From: Bifidobacterium pseudolongum subsp. globosum
GTDB taxonomy: Bacteria > Actinomycetota > Actinomycetes > Actinomycetales > Bifidobacteriaceae
Assembly (NCBI RefSeq): GCF_004155535.1
Contig: NZ_RYUH01000010.1
Span: 348,681-412,680, forward strand
Reading direction: 5' to 3'
Length of the DNA: 64,000 bases
Below are positions 9,209 through 18,394 of this stretch, in pieces. The stretch's first letter is position 1; every line of letters starts with the position of its first letter. The notes beneath the pieces were generated by a model. The model was given only the letters and a program-made list of their open reading frames with translations. It was not told where the DNA came from and searched no databases. The position numbers were made by a program, and so were the translations under genes.

Positions 9209-10546
9209 TCAGAACATGGCCTGCAAATCGCCATTCGCACATGCCTCATCGAACAGATGGCGGAACACGGTGGCACCGTGCACGCCGTCGTGTTCGAACT
9301 CGTTCGTGACCCACGCGCGTGCATTGCCGATGCGGCTGAGCGTGTCGAGGCTCAACGAGGAATCCACATACATGTCGTCGAAATACACAGCGGCGCGCAG
9401 CGGCACCTCGTTGCGCGCGAGTTGGCCCTCGTCATAGATCACACCGAAGCGCGTGTCCTGCATCATCGTCTCGACGGCGCCGCGGAAGGGCTTGAGCTGC
9501 TTCTCCTGCTCGAACATCCACGGGAACACAGCCTCACCGGTCAGCAGCAACGGGCGCGCGTCCGTACTGAACCGCGGCATCGTGTCGCGCACACGCTGGG
9601 CTGCCCAGTCGATCGGCCGCTCGAGCTCGCCGCTGGCGTAGATGAACTCCTGCAGCGGCCAGTACAGCGGGGTCGATGCGGTGGCCGATTCCACGCCGCG
9701 CAGGAACTCGTCGCTGATCGGCGAGTTCGCCGAGGCGCTGCCGTCGCCGGCGGTGAACGCCTCGTCGAGCAGCCAGTGCACACGTTCGAAGCTCGGCTTC
9801 ATACCGAACGACGAGCCGAGCGTCTGCAGCCGCTCCACGGTGAGCGGATCGCCGTTCGGCAGTTGCAGCGGGTCGGCGGACAGGCGGTCCGCAAGCACGG
9901 CGAGGCGTGCGCGGTCCTGCGGGTAGCGCGCATAGAACTGTTCCGTCTTGTGCTCCATGCGTGGGAAGGTGTGCTCATAGACTTCGGTCGCGTCCGCGGG
10001 CACGTGCGGAATGCCACCCGTGGTGAAACTGGCCGTAAGCGCGTCCGGGAACAGCGAAAGATATGTGAGCGTCAGGAAGCCGCCGTAGCTCTGCCCGAGG
10101 CTCACCCACCGGCTGCCCGCGAACTGTGTGCGGCGCAGATGCTCGAAGTCACGCACGATCGAATCGGCGAGGAAGTGCTTGAGGTAATGCGCGCCCTCTG
10201 CCGCATCCATTGCGCTGATGGTGTTCGAGTCGACGCGCGCGGAGCGCCCGGTGCCGCGCTGGTCGGGCAGCACGACGCGGAAGTGCTTGATCGCCTCGGC
10301 GATCCAGCCGTCCGACTGCGGGCTCAACGGACGGGGCCCTGCACCTCCCGGACCACCTTGCAGGAAGATGAGCAGTGGAAGCTCGGCGTGGATCTTCTCC
10401 GGCGCGTCGACCACGCGGTAGAACAGCGTGGTGCTTGGCCCGTTGAACCCTTGGCCGGGCACATGGCCGGTCCAATCCAACGGCACGTCGATAGCGTGTT
10501 CCTGCACGTGCAACCCGGGCAGATAGTATTCGTCAAGCAATCCCAT
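9209..10546 (-). CDS. Alpha/beta hydrolase, proline iminopeptidase-like
   Basis: A 445-residue serine hydrolase of peptidase family S33, expected to release N-terminal proline (or another residue) from peptides in the cytoplasm. It has the oxyanion region FLQGGPGG, then PDQRGTGRS, the nucleophile elbow GQSYGG, and a C-terminal histidine in EHDGVHG. All are typical of proline iminopeptidase. ATG 10546 follows CAGGAG. The frame is open for 200 more codons upstream, but that stretch overlaps the histidine kinase gene and is rejected. It is divergent from the kinase gene, 106 bases away. Confidence 0.9.
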   Translation of the reverse strand: MGLLDEYYLPGLHVQEHAIDVPLDWTGHVPGQGFNGPSTTLFYRVVDAPEKIHAELPLLIFLQGGPGGAGPRPLSPQSDGWIAEAIKHFRVVLPDQRGTGRSARVDSNTISAMDAAEGAHYLKHFLADSIVRDFEHLRRTQFAGSRWVSLGQSYGGFLTLTYLSLFPDALTASFTTGGIPHVPADATEVYEHTFPRMEHKTEQFYARYPQDRARLAVLADRLSADPLQLPNGDPLTVERLQTLGSSFGMKPSFERVHWLLDEAFTAGDGSASANSPISDEFLRGVESATASTPLYWPLQEFIYASGELERPIDWAAQRVRDTMPRFSTDARPLLLTGEAVFPWMFEQEKQLKPFRGAVETMMQDTRFGVIYDEGQLARNEVPLRAAVYFDDMYVDSSLSLDTLSRIGNARAWVTNEFEHDGVHGATVFRHLFDEACANGDLQAMF

Positions 10547-10639
10547 GAATCGGCTCCTGTTCATTCCTGTGTGCGCCGGCTCTGCACGATGCCGGCGCTT
10601 CTCATCCCACAGTACTATTGCGTTGCGCCCGGTACGCGC

Positions 10640-10645
10640 TAGGGT
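10640..10645 (+). promoter_or_regulatory. -10-like hexamer before the histidine kinase
   Basis: TAGGGT ends seven bases before ATG 10653. The same bases contain AGGGTG, a possible ribosome site, so leaderless translation is only one reading. Confidence 0.3.
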
Positions 10646-10652
10646 GAGAACC

Positions 10653-13205
10653 ATGACGAAGCATCCCGCGGCCCCCTCACACGACATGCCCTGCATCAGC
10701 GCGCTCGTGCAGCGCATCCGGCACTGGAGCGGCTGGAACAGGCAGTTCGCCGTGGATTGCCTTGTGGTGGCGCTGCTGTGCGGTCTATGGTCGCTCACCG
10801 GCTCCGGTTTCGTCGATACGCGGTATTCGTGGGTGCGCGTGCCCGAACACTGGCAGCTGCTGTGGGACCAATTGTGGGCTGTGGCGGTGACGCTGCCGTA
10901 TGCACTGCACCGGATACGCCCCGAAACCGCGATTCGCTGGTTCCTCGTGACGGTTGTGGCCCAGCTCGCCGTCGGTCCAGGTGTGTTCATGGCCGATTTC
11001 ATGGCTGCGGTCATGTTGTATTCCGGATTGGTGTACGGCACACGCGCGCAAGTGCGCAGATACCTCGTGACCGCCGCGGTGTTCGATGTGCTCGTCTCGG
11101 TGGTGTCCGCCTCCCGGCAGTTCGTGGTGTCGTATGACTGGCTGCGATTCGGGGCTCCCAGCATGCATCAGGTGCTATGGGGCGATTACCGGTGCCTGGA
11201 ATACACCGAAATGGACGGCGGCACGGTGTGCTCCGCAAGCATGGCGTATGGCGGCATCGCCAACACCTCCCTCACCCTCGCCGCGCTCATCACCATCGTG
11301 CTCGTGTTCGCCATTGTGGCCGGGTTCTGGCAGCGCGCGCGTCACCAGACGATCGCACTGCTCAACGAACGCAACGCGGCGATTCGCGCACGCGAGCAAG
11401 AGGAGCAGCTCATCGCGGCCTCCGCCGAACGCGCGCGCATTGCACGTGACATGCACGACGTGGTGGCGCACACACTGTCGATCATCATCATCCAGTCCGA
11501 CGGCGGCCGCTATGCCGCCGTGCACGACCCGCAACTCGCCCGTGAGACGATGCTCACGATCCGTCACGAGTCACAGCGCGCGCTTGATGACATGACCCAT
11601 TTGCTTGGCGTGTTCAACAACGCCCCCACATCCGATTACCACGACATCGATGCACTGATCAACCAGGCGCGTTCGGTGAACTCGGCCATGCGGCTGATCC
11701 GCACGGTCAGCGGCACTCCACAGCCCGAAGAGCTCTCCCCCGCCGCGAGCGAGGCGCTGTACCATGTGGTGCAGGAGGCGCTCACGAACATCCGCAAATA
11801 CGCCGGACGCGACGTGCATGTGGAAGTAACCGAGCGGTGGGGCGACGGCGCGCTGTCGATCACGATCGATGACGATGGTCGCGGTGCCTCGGCCTCGCTC
11901 GACGGGCACACGCCCGGCTATGGTCTCATCGGCATGCGCGAGCGCATCGACGCGGTCGGTGGCACGGTGACGAGCGGACCGCGCCTTTCGGGCGGCTTCG
12001 AGGTGAGCGCGTGCGTGCCGTTGCTCAATGCAGCATCCGGGCAGGAGGCGGCCCCTGCCTTCGCCGCACCCGCCGCGGCTGTGCAGGACGACGGCTCCGC
12101 ACCGGCTGCACCCAGCGCTGCCGACCCCGAACCGGCCGCACAACACCGCCCGCTCCCCCTGCGTGTCGCGGACTGGGCGCGCACACTGCGGAGCACGCCG
12201 GTCGCGCGCGTGCAGCAGGACGCGCACGCCAACTGGATTGTGCGCCTGTCCCATTGGTTCGAGCACCATTACGCGCTCACCGACACATTCATCACATTCG
12301 CATTCATTGCGCTCTTCTGCATCATGGGCGCCGACATCACGTCCAGCATGGGTTCCGATCCACCCACGCTCGGCTGGCTCGAGCGCGTCATGACAGTGCT
12401 GCTGCTGGCTCCGCTCGCCTTGCGGCGGCGGTTCCCACAGACCGTGGCGGTCGTGTTCGCCGCCATCTGCTTCGTCCAACTGCTGTTCCTGCCCTCGGTG
12501 TACATGGCCAATCTCGCGGCCCCACTCGTCGTCTATACGGCGTCGGTCTATGGCAGGCACGGCAACTGGAAATGGCTTGTGCCGCTGTGCGCGATCGACA
12601 GCGTGATGTTCGCGCTCAAGGTGCTCGCATTCAACAAGTGCCATTACACGCTTTTCGGCATGTTGACCGGCGATGCGCGCACCGGATACTGCGCGGTATC
12701 GCTGCGACTCTCCCCGCTGCAGATCATCGTGATGATCACCGCCGTCACGTTCGTCTGCTGCATGATCGCCATGGTGTTCGGCCTGTGGGTGCGGGTGAAC
12801 GGTTCCAATCCCCAGGTGCTGCAGGCGCGCACCGACGCGTTGCGCGCCGAACAGGAGAAGGCGCGCATCGCCGCGGCGAACCGCGAACGCGACCGCATCA
12901 GCGCCGCCATACAAGGCGAGGTCAGCGAGACACTGCACACGGTGATCGATCAGACGTCACAGGAACTCGATGAGATCGACGGGCAGCTCGCCGCCGGCGA
13001 GACGCCTTCGCCCGAGTCGATCAATGCGGCGTTCGCAGCGATCGGCGCGCAGGGGCGTGCGGCGCTCGCGCGCATGCGGCAATTGCTCAGCGTGCTGCGC
13101 GAGACCGGGTTCAGTGACGACCATGCCGACGTGGACGCGCATATGACGATGCCGCTCGCGCCTGTCGAGGCGATGGTGCAGCGTCAGGACGCCGCGGACG
13201 CCTAG
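10653..13205 (+). CDS. NarL-type sensor histidine kinase with a second degenerate kinase half
   Basis: An 850-residue membrane protein that looks like two fused sensor kinases. Half one has about five membrane segments, then a HisKA_3 domain with ERARIARDMHDVVAHTLS (phosphoacceptor H268) and an ATPase domain (QEALTNIRKYA, then DDGRGAS and GLIGMRERI). After a Pro/Ala linker, half two has about four more membrane segments and a matching helix, ERDRISAAIQGEVSETLH, in which the histidine is Gln754. The protein ends soon after, with no ATPase domain. The partner regulator gene follows 43 bases downstream. The second half may be a sensor or dimer partner only. The ligand is unknown. Confidence 0.93.
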   Translation: MTKHPAAPSHDMPCISALVQRIRHWSGWNRQFAVDCLVVALLCGLWSLTGSGFVDTRYSWVRVPEHWQLLWDQLWAVAVTLPYALHRIRPETAIRWFLVTVVAQLAVGPGVFMADFMAAVMLYSGLVYGTRAQVRRYLVTAAVFDVLVSVVSASRQFVVSYDWLRFGAPSMHQVLWGDYRCLEYTEMDGGTVCSASMAYGGIANTSLTLAALITIVLVFAIVAGFWQRARHQTIALLNERNAAIRAREQEEQLIAASAERARIARDMHDVVAHTLSIIIIQSDGGRYAAVHDPQLARETMLTIRHESQRALDDMTHLLGVFNNAPTSDYHDIDALINQARSVNSAMRLIRTVSGTPQPEELSPAASEALYHVVQEALTNIRKYAGRDVHVEVTERWGDGALSITIDDDGRGASASLDGHTPGYGLIGMRERIDAVGGTVTSGPRLSGGFEVSACVPLLNAASGQEAAPAFAAPAAAVQDDGSAPAAPSAADPEPAAQHRPLPLRVADWARTLRSTPVARVQQDAHANWIVRLSHWFEHHYALTDTFITFAFIALFCIMGADITSSMGSDPPTLGWLERVMTVLLLAPLALRRRFPQTVAVVFAAICFVQLLFLPSVYMANLAAPLVVYTASVYGRHGNWKWLVPLCAIDSVMFALKVLAFNKCHYTLFGMLTGDARTGYCAVSLRLSPLQIIVMITAVTFVCCMIAMVFGLWVRVNGSNPQVLQARTDALRAEQEKARIAAANRERDRISAAIQGEVSETLHTVIDQTSQELDEIDGQLAAGETPSPESINAAFAAIGAQGRAALARMRQLLSVLRETGFSDDHADVDAHMTMPLAPVEAMVQRQDAADA

Positions 13206-13235
13206 GCGCCACGCGCGTTCATGCACGCCGCCGGT

Positions 13236-13241
13236 TACAGT
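13236..13241 (+). promoter_or_regulatory. -10-like hexamer before the NarL regulator
   Basis: TACAGT ends seven bases before ATG 13249, in the short gap after the kinase gene. It could give the regulator its own leaderless transcript. Confidence 0.4.
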
Positions 13242-13248
13242 GGTGGGT

Positions 13249-13953
13249 ATGAGTGACGATTCGAGAATCCGCATTGTGATCGCCGACGATCAGGAGCTTG
13301 TGCGCGCCGGCTTTACCATGGTGATCAACTCACAGCCCGACATGCAGGTCGTGGGCCAGGCCTCGAACGGCGATGAGGCAATCCGGCTGGCGGAACAGCT
13401 CACGCCGGACATCGTGCTGATGGATGTGCGCATGCCGGGCATGGACGGCATCACCGCCACGGAGCACATCACGCGCATGGCCACCAGGGGGCGGCCCATC
13501 CGCGTGATCATCCTCACGACATTCGATCTGGATGAGTATGTCATGGCCGCCATCCATGCCGGGGCCTCGGGTTTCCTGCTCAAAGACACCGAGCCGGAAA
13601 CGCTGCTGCGTTCAATCCGTACGGTCTACCAGGGCAATGCGATCATCGCGCCGACGGCGACCAAGCGTCTGATCGAGAAGATGCTCGAACCCGACTTCCA
13701 TCTTCCGGGAAGCGAAGCCGAGCAGACGGCGCAGGAAGTGTACACCGATCCGGAGTTGGAGTCGCTCACCGAGCGCGAGCGCGAGGTGCTTGTGGAGATC
13801 GCCCATGGACTGTCCAATCAGGAGATCGCCGACAAGCTGTTCATCTCATTGCCCACCGTCAAAACACACGTAGCGCACATCCTGCAGAAGATCAATGCGC
13901 GTGACCGCGTGCAGGCGGTCGTGTTCGCATATGAGAATCATCTCGTGCAGTAG
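13249..13953 (+). CDS. NarL/FixJ-family response regulator
   Basis: A 234-residue DNA-binding regulator, partner of the kinase just upstream. The receiver domain has the acidic pair in IADDQE, the phosphorylated Asp in VLMDVRMPGMDG and the conserved Lys in FLLKDTEPE. The C-terminal LuxR-type helix-turn-helix reads LTEREREVLVEIAHGLSNQE and PTVKTHVAHIL. ATG 13249 is chosen over in-frame GTG codons at 13240 and 13243 because the domain starts here. Its targets may include the convergent ABC exporter genes next door; that is inference from position. Confidence 0.95.
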   Translation: MSDDSRIRIVIADDQELVRAGFTMVINSQPDMQVVGQASNGDEAIRLAEQLTPDIVLMDVRMPGMDGITATEHITRMATRGRPIRVIILTTFDLDEYVMAAIHAGASGFLLKDTEPETLLRSIRTVYQGNAIIAPTATKRLIEKMLEPDFHLPGSEAEQTAQEVYTDPELESLTEREREVLVEIAHGLSNQEIADKLFISLPTVKTHVAHILQKINARDRVQAVVFAYENHLVQ

Positions 13954-13965
13954 TGCGCTACGTGT

Positions 13966-14001
13966 GTGCCTGCCCGGGGCAGACAGTTCCCGGGCAGGCA
14001 C
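13966..14001. terminator. 13-bp hairpin between convergent genes
   Basis: The arms are 13966-13978 and 13989-14001, with a 10-base loop. It lies between the regulator gene and the convergent exporter permease gene. Confidence 0.7.
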
Positions 14002-14017
14002 GTATTGTGTCCGGCGA

Positions 14018-16636
14018 TCAGGCTTCGGCAAGCGCCTCCACCGGCGGTGTCTTGGCGGCGCGGCGTGATGGGAACACGCTCGCCACAAGCGCGCAGACGA
14101 TGGCGATCGCGAGGATGATGCCATAGGTGCGCCAATCGACCGGGTACACCACGGTGGCGATAGAGCTCATCACCATGTTGATGCCCAACCAGCCGAACAG
14201 GGTGCCGACGACCATGCCGACGACGCTCGAGACGACCGAGATGAGCACGGCCTCGATGGCGAGCGAGCTGCGCAGCTGTCCGCGCGTCATGCCGATGGCG
14301 CGCAAGGTGGCCGATTCACGGGTGCGTTCGATGACCGAGAGGCTCAGCGTGTTGGCCACACCGATGACGGCCACGATGACGGCCACGGCGAGCAACGCCA
14401 CAAGCAGCATGAGCATGGCGTTGACCATGGTCTCCCACTGCTGGCGTTCCGCCACCGGTCCACCGAGCTGCACGTTCGGATACGCTTCGAACACCTTGGT
14501 CAGGTCGTCGAAGGTCTGTGAGAGTGGCACGTTGGCGCCCCCCAGTTTGAGCAACAGCATGTGCCCGGAATCTTGGAACGTGCCGTCGGCGAACATCGAC
14601 TCGTTGACGAACGCCACGACGGGCGTGGTCTGGGTCACACGGCGGAAGTCACGCTGGGTCACGGCCAGATCGGCATGGTTGCCGTCGCGCATCAGCCCAT
14701 CCACGCTGTTCACGTCGACCACCTGTTCCATGAGCGACACACGTCCATCGGCGAAGGTGAGCCGCTTGCCGTCATAGGCGTCGTATTGCGGCATGAGCGC
14801 GTGGCCGGCATCCACATCGACAGTCCCCAGGTCGATGTTCATGACCGACTGGAGGACCTGCGCCGATGGCACGCCGACGACAAGCGTATCCATGGTCTTG
14901 CCATCCGGAGTCTCGTATGTGGCCAATGCGGTGGGCGCATACAGGCTGTGCCGCACACCCTTGACCTTGGCGGCCTTGTCGGCGGCCTGCTGGGGCACGT
15001 TGCCGCCCTGCGCCACCACGTCGACGCTGTACCGTTCATCGAGCGCCTGGTTCATCGTGGCCTTCGCGCTCGCCGCGCCTGTGGCGATCGTGGAGACGAG
15101 GGTCACACCGATGAGCAACGCCGTGCCTGTCGCGGCGATGCGCCGGGGGTTCTTCTGGATGTTTGCATCGGCCAGCTTCGCCGAAGGGCCGCACAGCGAG
15201 ACCAGCGCGCCCGCTCCCTTCATGAGCCACGGCATCCAGAAGATCGCGGTGAGCGCCAGGCCGAGGAACGAGAACATGCAGCCACCCACTGCGGCAAGCA
15301 GGGCGGAGTCTCCATGGTCTTTCTGCATCCACAGTGAGAGGCCCACAAGACCCATGCCCACCAGCAGGGCGAACAGGCCGATGACGGCACGGCCGACCTT
15401 CATCTTGCGCTGGTCGGTCAGTTCGAGCGGACGCATGGCCTCCAGCGGCGTCACGCTCGTCGCGGAACGCGCGGCCCCGAGCGAGGCGAGCACCGTGACC
15501 AGCACACCGAACACGATGGGCACCACCACGACCTGCCAGTCGATGATGATCTTGATCTGCATGGACGTCGAGGCCAACACGTCCGAAGCCCCCACGGCGG
15601 CGATGAGGCCGATGCCTGCGGCCACACCAAGGGCCGAGGCCACGAATCCCAGAATCGCCGCCTCCTCGAGCACGGAGATATACAGCTGCCGTTTGGTGGC
15701 GCCGATGGTGCGCAGCAACGCCAATGTCTTGCGGCGCTGCGCCACGAGCACCTGGAAGGTGTTGGCGATCACCAAGGCGGCCACCACGAGCGCAAGTACG
15801 CCGAATGCAAGCAGGAACTGCTTGGTCACATCCGTGCCGTCGCTGCTCATCTTCTTGATGGCCTCATCGGCCGCCTGTTGGCGCGAAAGCAGTCGAAAAC
15901 CCTGTGGCAGGTCCCCGATGATCGTGGCTTTGGCATCACCGAGTGTGGTGGCGTTGGCGTTGTCGATGGAGAGGTACAGCTCGGTGGCGCTCATCTCGTC
16001 GAAGGAAGTCGTGCCGGAGAGTCTGGCGAGCAAACCGTCCGAGGCCACCGCAGCTCCGCCATAGAATCCGTAAGCGTTATGGGGATCATCGGTGAGCCCC
16101 ACGATGGTCGCGGCGAACCCTTCGGGGTGGGCTTCGTCCGTATTGGCGGACGAATTGACCACCATCGTGTCCCCCACCTTGAGGTTCCACTGCGAGGCCA
16201 GACGCTGTGGCAGCGCGAACGCGTCGGGCTCGTCGGGCTTCGGGGCGCGCCCCTGCGCGATGGACACCGGCAGCAGCTTGGCGTCACGGCTCGTGGCGAT
16301 CACCACACCACTGGCATGACGGTCCTGCGAGCTGTAGGTGATGGGGCCTTCCACATTGGGGCGCGCGCCCTCCACACCATCGACCGCTTCAAGACGGTCG
16401 ATATGGAAGTCGCCCACCGTGTTCTCATACACACTGTCAGGGGCGTTCTGTGCGGGCGTCACCGCATAGTTGGCGTCGCCGTACAGCACGGTCTGTGTTT
16501 CGGTCATCGACGCGTCCAACGCGTTGCTGAACAGCAATGTGGCGGCGATGAACGCGGTGCCGATGAGGACCGCGATGCCTGCGGGGATCAGCATCCTCAC
16601 GTTCTTTTTCATCATTTGCATGGTTATGGACCACAT
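14018..16636 (-). CDS. ABC exporter permease with two FtsX domains
   Basis: An 872-residue permease of the MacB/FtsX type, working with the ATPase encoded just upstream. There is one N-terminal membrane helix (MLIPAGIAVLIGTAFIAATL), a large extracytoplasmic domain (to about residue 265), a first FtsX module, a second extracytoplasmic region and a second FtsX module whose last helices end near SRRAAKTPPVEALAEA. Such exporters often carry peptides, lipids or antimicrobials, or resist them. ATG 16636 has AAAGGG at a good distance; 13 further upstream codons were left out. Confidence 0.92.
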   Translation of the reverse strand: MWSITMQMMKKNVRMLIPAGIAVLIGTAFIAATLLFSNALDASMTETQTVLYGDANYAVTPAQNAPDSVYENTVGDFHIDRLEAVDGVEGARPNVEGPITYSSQDRHASGVVIATSRDAKLLPVSIAQGRAPKPDEPDAFALPQRLASQWNLKVGDTMVVNSSANTDEAHPEGFAATIVGLTDDPHNAYGFYGGAAVASDGLLARLSGTTSFDEMSATELYLSIDNANATTLGDAKATIIGDLPQGFRLLSRQQAADEAIKKMSSDGTDVTKQFLLAFGVLALVVAALVIANTFQVLVAQRRKTLALLRTIGATKRQLYISVLEEAAILGFVASALGVAAGIGLIAAVGASDVLASTSMQIKIIIDWQVVVVPIVFGVLVTVLASLGAARSATSVTPLEAMRPLELTDQRKMKVGRAVIGLFALLVGMGLVGLSLWMQKDHGDSALLAAVGGCMFSFLGLALTAIFWMPWLMKGAGALVSLCGPSAKLADANIQKNPRRIAATGTALLIGVTLVSTIATGAASAKATMNQALDERYSVDVVAQGGNVPQQAADKAAKVKGVRHSLYAPTALATYETPDGKTMDTLVVGVPSAQVLQSVMNIDLGTVDVDAGHALMPQYDAYDGKRLTFADGRVSLMEQVVDVNSVDGLMRDGNHADLAVTQRDFRRVTQTTPVVAFVNESMFADGTFQDSGHMLLLKLGGANVPLSQTFDDLTKVFEAYPNVQLGGPVAERQQWETMVNAMLMLLVALLAVAVIVAVIGVANTLSLSVIERTRESATLRAIGMTRGQLRSSLAIEAVLISVVSSVVGMVVGTLFGWLGINMVMSSIATVVYPVDWRTYGIILAIAIVCALVASVFPSRRAAKTPPVEALAEA

Positions 16637-16671
16637 GGTTGGTATCCCTTTGCTCTTCCGTTCGTCTCTCA

Positions 16672-17490
16672 TCACGCCTGCGGCGGCACCGGCGGCACCG
16701 GCCCGCGCGTGGCGCGTTCACGCTCCTGCATGAGCAGGTCGCTCATCTGGGCGGCGGTCGGTGTGTTCACATCCGCCACGATCTGCCCGTCGGCGAACAC
16801 GATCGCCCGGTCGGCGTACGAGGCGGCCACCGGATCGTGGGTGACCATCACGACCGTCTGGCCCAGCTCCTTGACCGAGCTGCGCAGGAAGCTGAGCACC
16901 TCGGCGCTCGAGGCCGAATCAAGGGCACCGGTCGGTTCGTCGGCGAACACGAGTTCGGGCTTGGTGATCAGGGCGCGGGCGATCGCCACACGCTGCTGCT
17001 GGCCGCCCGACAACTCGTTCGGATGGTGGCTGAGGCGATCGCTCAGGCCCAGGGTGCGCACGAGCAGGTCGAACCACTGCGCATCCGGCTTCTTGCCGGC
17101 GAGGGTCAATGGCATGAGGATGTTCTGCTTCGCGGTGAACATCGGCAGCAGGTTGAAGCTTTGGAAGATGAACCCGATGTCATGCCTGCGCAGCATCGTC
17201 AGCTGCTTGTCGTTCAAGGTGGTCAGATCCACACCCTGGAACATGATGTGGCCCGACGTGGCGCTGTCCAAACCGGACAGCGTGTGCATCAACGTCGATT
17301 TGCCCGAGCCGGAAGGGCCCATGATCGCGGTGAAGCGGCCTTTTTCAAAGGCCACGTTCACATGTCGCAGCGCATGCACCGTGCTGTCGCCCTTGCCATA
17401 GTCCTTCACCAGGTCCACCGCCTGGATGGCCACCGGATCGCCGTGCTCCACGAATCGCTGGGATGGCGCAGCCTGCATTGCCGTCGTCAT
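16672..17490 (-). CDS. ABC exporter ATPase, LolD/MacB type
   Basis: A 272-residue ATP-binding subunit. It has Walker A GPSGSGKST, the signature LSGGQQQRVAIARAL, Walker B as LVFADEPTGALD and the H-loop in VMVTHD. The Asp-Glu-Pro-Thr-Gly-Ala sequence is typical of the MacB/SalX/LolD branch. ATG 17490 follows AAAGGACAAAGCA; the upstream 17 codons were rejected. The permease start lies 35 bases after its stop. The two genes converge on the neighbouring two-component system. Confidence 0.95.
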   Translation of the reverse strand: MTTAMQAAPSQRFVEHGDPVAIQAVDLVKDYGKGDSTVHALRHVNVAFEKGRFTAIMGPSGSGKSTLMHTLSGLDSATSGHIMFQGVDLTTLNDKQLTMLRRHDIGFIFQSFNLLPMFTAKQNILMPLTLAGKKPDAQWFDLLVRTLGLSDRLSHHPNELSGGQQQRVAIARALITKPELVFADEPTGALDSASSAEVLSFLRSSVKELGQTVVMVTHDPVAASYADRAIVFADGQIVADVNTPTAAQMSDLLMQERERATRGPVPPVPPQA

Positions 17491-17588
17491 TGCTTTGTCC
17501 TTTCCATCAATGCGGGCCGCTCCCGCATCACTACCAGTCACCGTACCGGCGTAATCCGGCGCCCAGTATCGTGCCTGAGATGGAAAAA

Positions 17589-17624
17589 GCGGTGGGCCTC
17601 ATCCTTAAGGATGAGGCCCACCGC
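17589..17624 (-). terminator. Intrinsic terminator after ECF transporter genes
   Basis: A perfect 18-bp palindrome (arms 17589-17606 and 17607-17624), followed on the minus strand by five T residues. It is the clearest classical terminator in the window and ends the ecfA-ecfT transcript. Confidence 0.85.
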
Positions 17625-17641
17625 AATCGACCAGCGCGGAT

Positions 17642-18394
17642 TCACCAGCCCAATGCGACCATCGCGGTCACCCCGGCGGCCACGAGCGCCACGATGAGCA
17701 GCACAAGCCAGTCGGCAAACCGCATATGCGCGGGCCGCATCACCGTCGGCTTGGCCGAACCGGTGTGCATCTGCGTCCCACGGGTCAGCGCCGCGACCGA
17801 GGCCCGGCGCTCACGCAGCCGCAGCGCCACCCATGTGTCGCCGAATGCGGCACACCAGCCGCCGGCGCCACGCGACGCGCGCACGAGCCTGCGCTCGCGG
17901 AATACGGCGACCCACTGCGGCACGACGTTCACCGCGCGCGCCATGCGGCGCGCGGCGGACAACGGCAGGTGCAGCCCCGTCAGGCCGCGCACCCAGTCGG
18001 CGTGACTCGTGGTGAACAACGTGAGGAACAACGCGAGCACGATGTCGGCGATGCGCAGCACCACCACAAGGCACATCATCAGCGTCTGCGATGTGACACG
18101 CCACCACCCCAGCTGCCACAGCACACCGGTGCCGTAGGCGTTCATCGACAGCAGCATGATGACGGCCACAAGCGCGCACAGCGGGCCGAGCACAGCCCAC
18201 AGGAGCCCCACATGCCGCGCCGGCACATGGTCGGTGAGCAGCATGACGTGCATGATGACCAGCATGGCGGCGAGGAACATCCAATTGCCCCACACACTGC
18301 ACAGCACGACCACCACAAGCGTCATGCACAGTTTGACGCGCATGTCGAGCGCATGGAGCCACCCTGTGGCCGGCACATAGAACTGGCCGTTCAT
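17642..18394 (-). CDS. ECF transporter transmembrane T component
   Basis: A 250-residue membrane protein of the EcfT/CbiQ family, which couples the ATPase to a vitamin- or metal-binding S component. About five hydrophobic segments are visible, with a cytoplasmic stretch near residues 180-205 (FRERRLVRASRGAGG) that corresponds to the coupling-helix region. ATG 18394 is set by GAAAGGGGGTGG upstream and by its ATGA overlap with the ATPase stop. No S component gene lies beside it. Confidence 0.88.
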   Translation of the reverse strand: MNGQFYVPATGWLHALDMRVKLCMTLVVVVLCSVWGNWMFLAAMLVIMHVMLLTDHVPARHVGLLWAVLGPLCALVAVIMLLSMNAYGTGVLWQLGWWRVTSQTLMMCLVVVLRIADIVLALFLTLFTTSHADWVRGLTGLHLPLSAARRMARAVNVVPQWVAVFRERRLVRASRGAGGWCAAFGDTWVALRLRERRASVAALTRGTQMHTGSAKPTVMRPAHMRFADWLVLLIVALVAAGVTAMVALGW

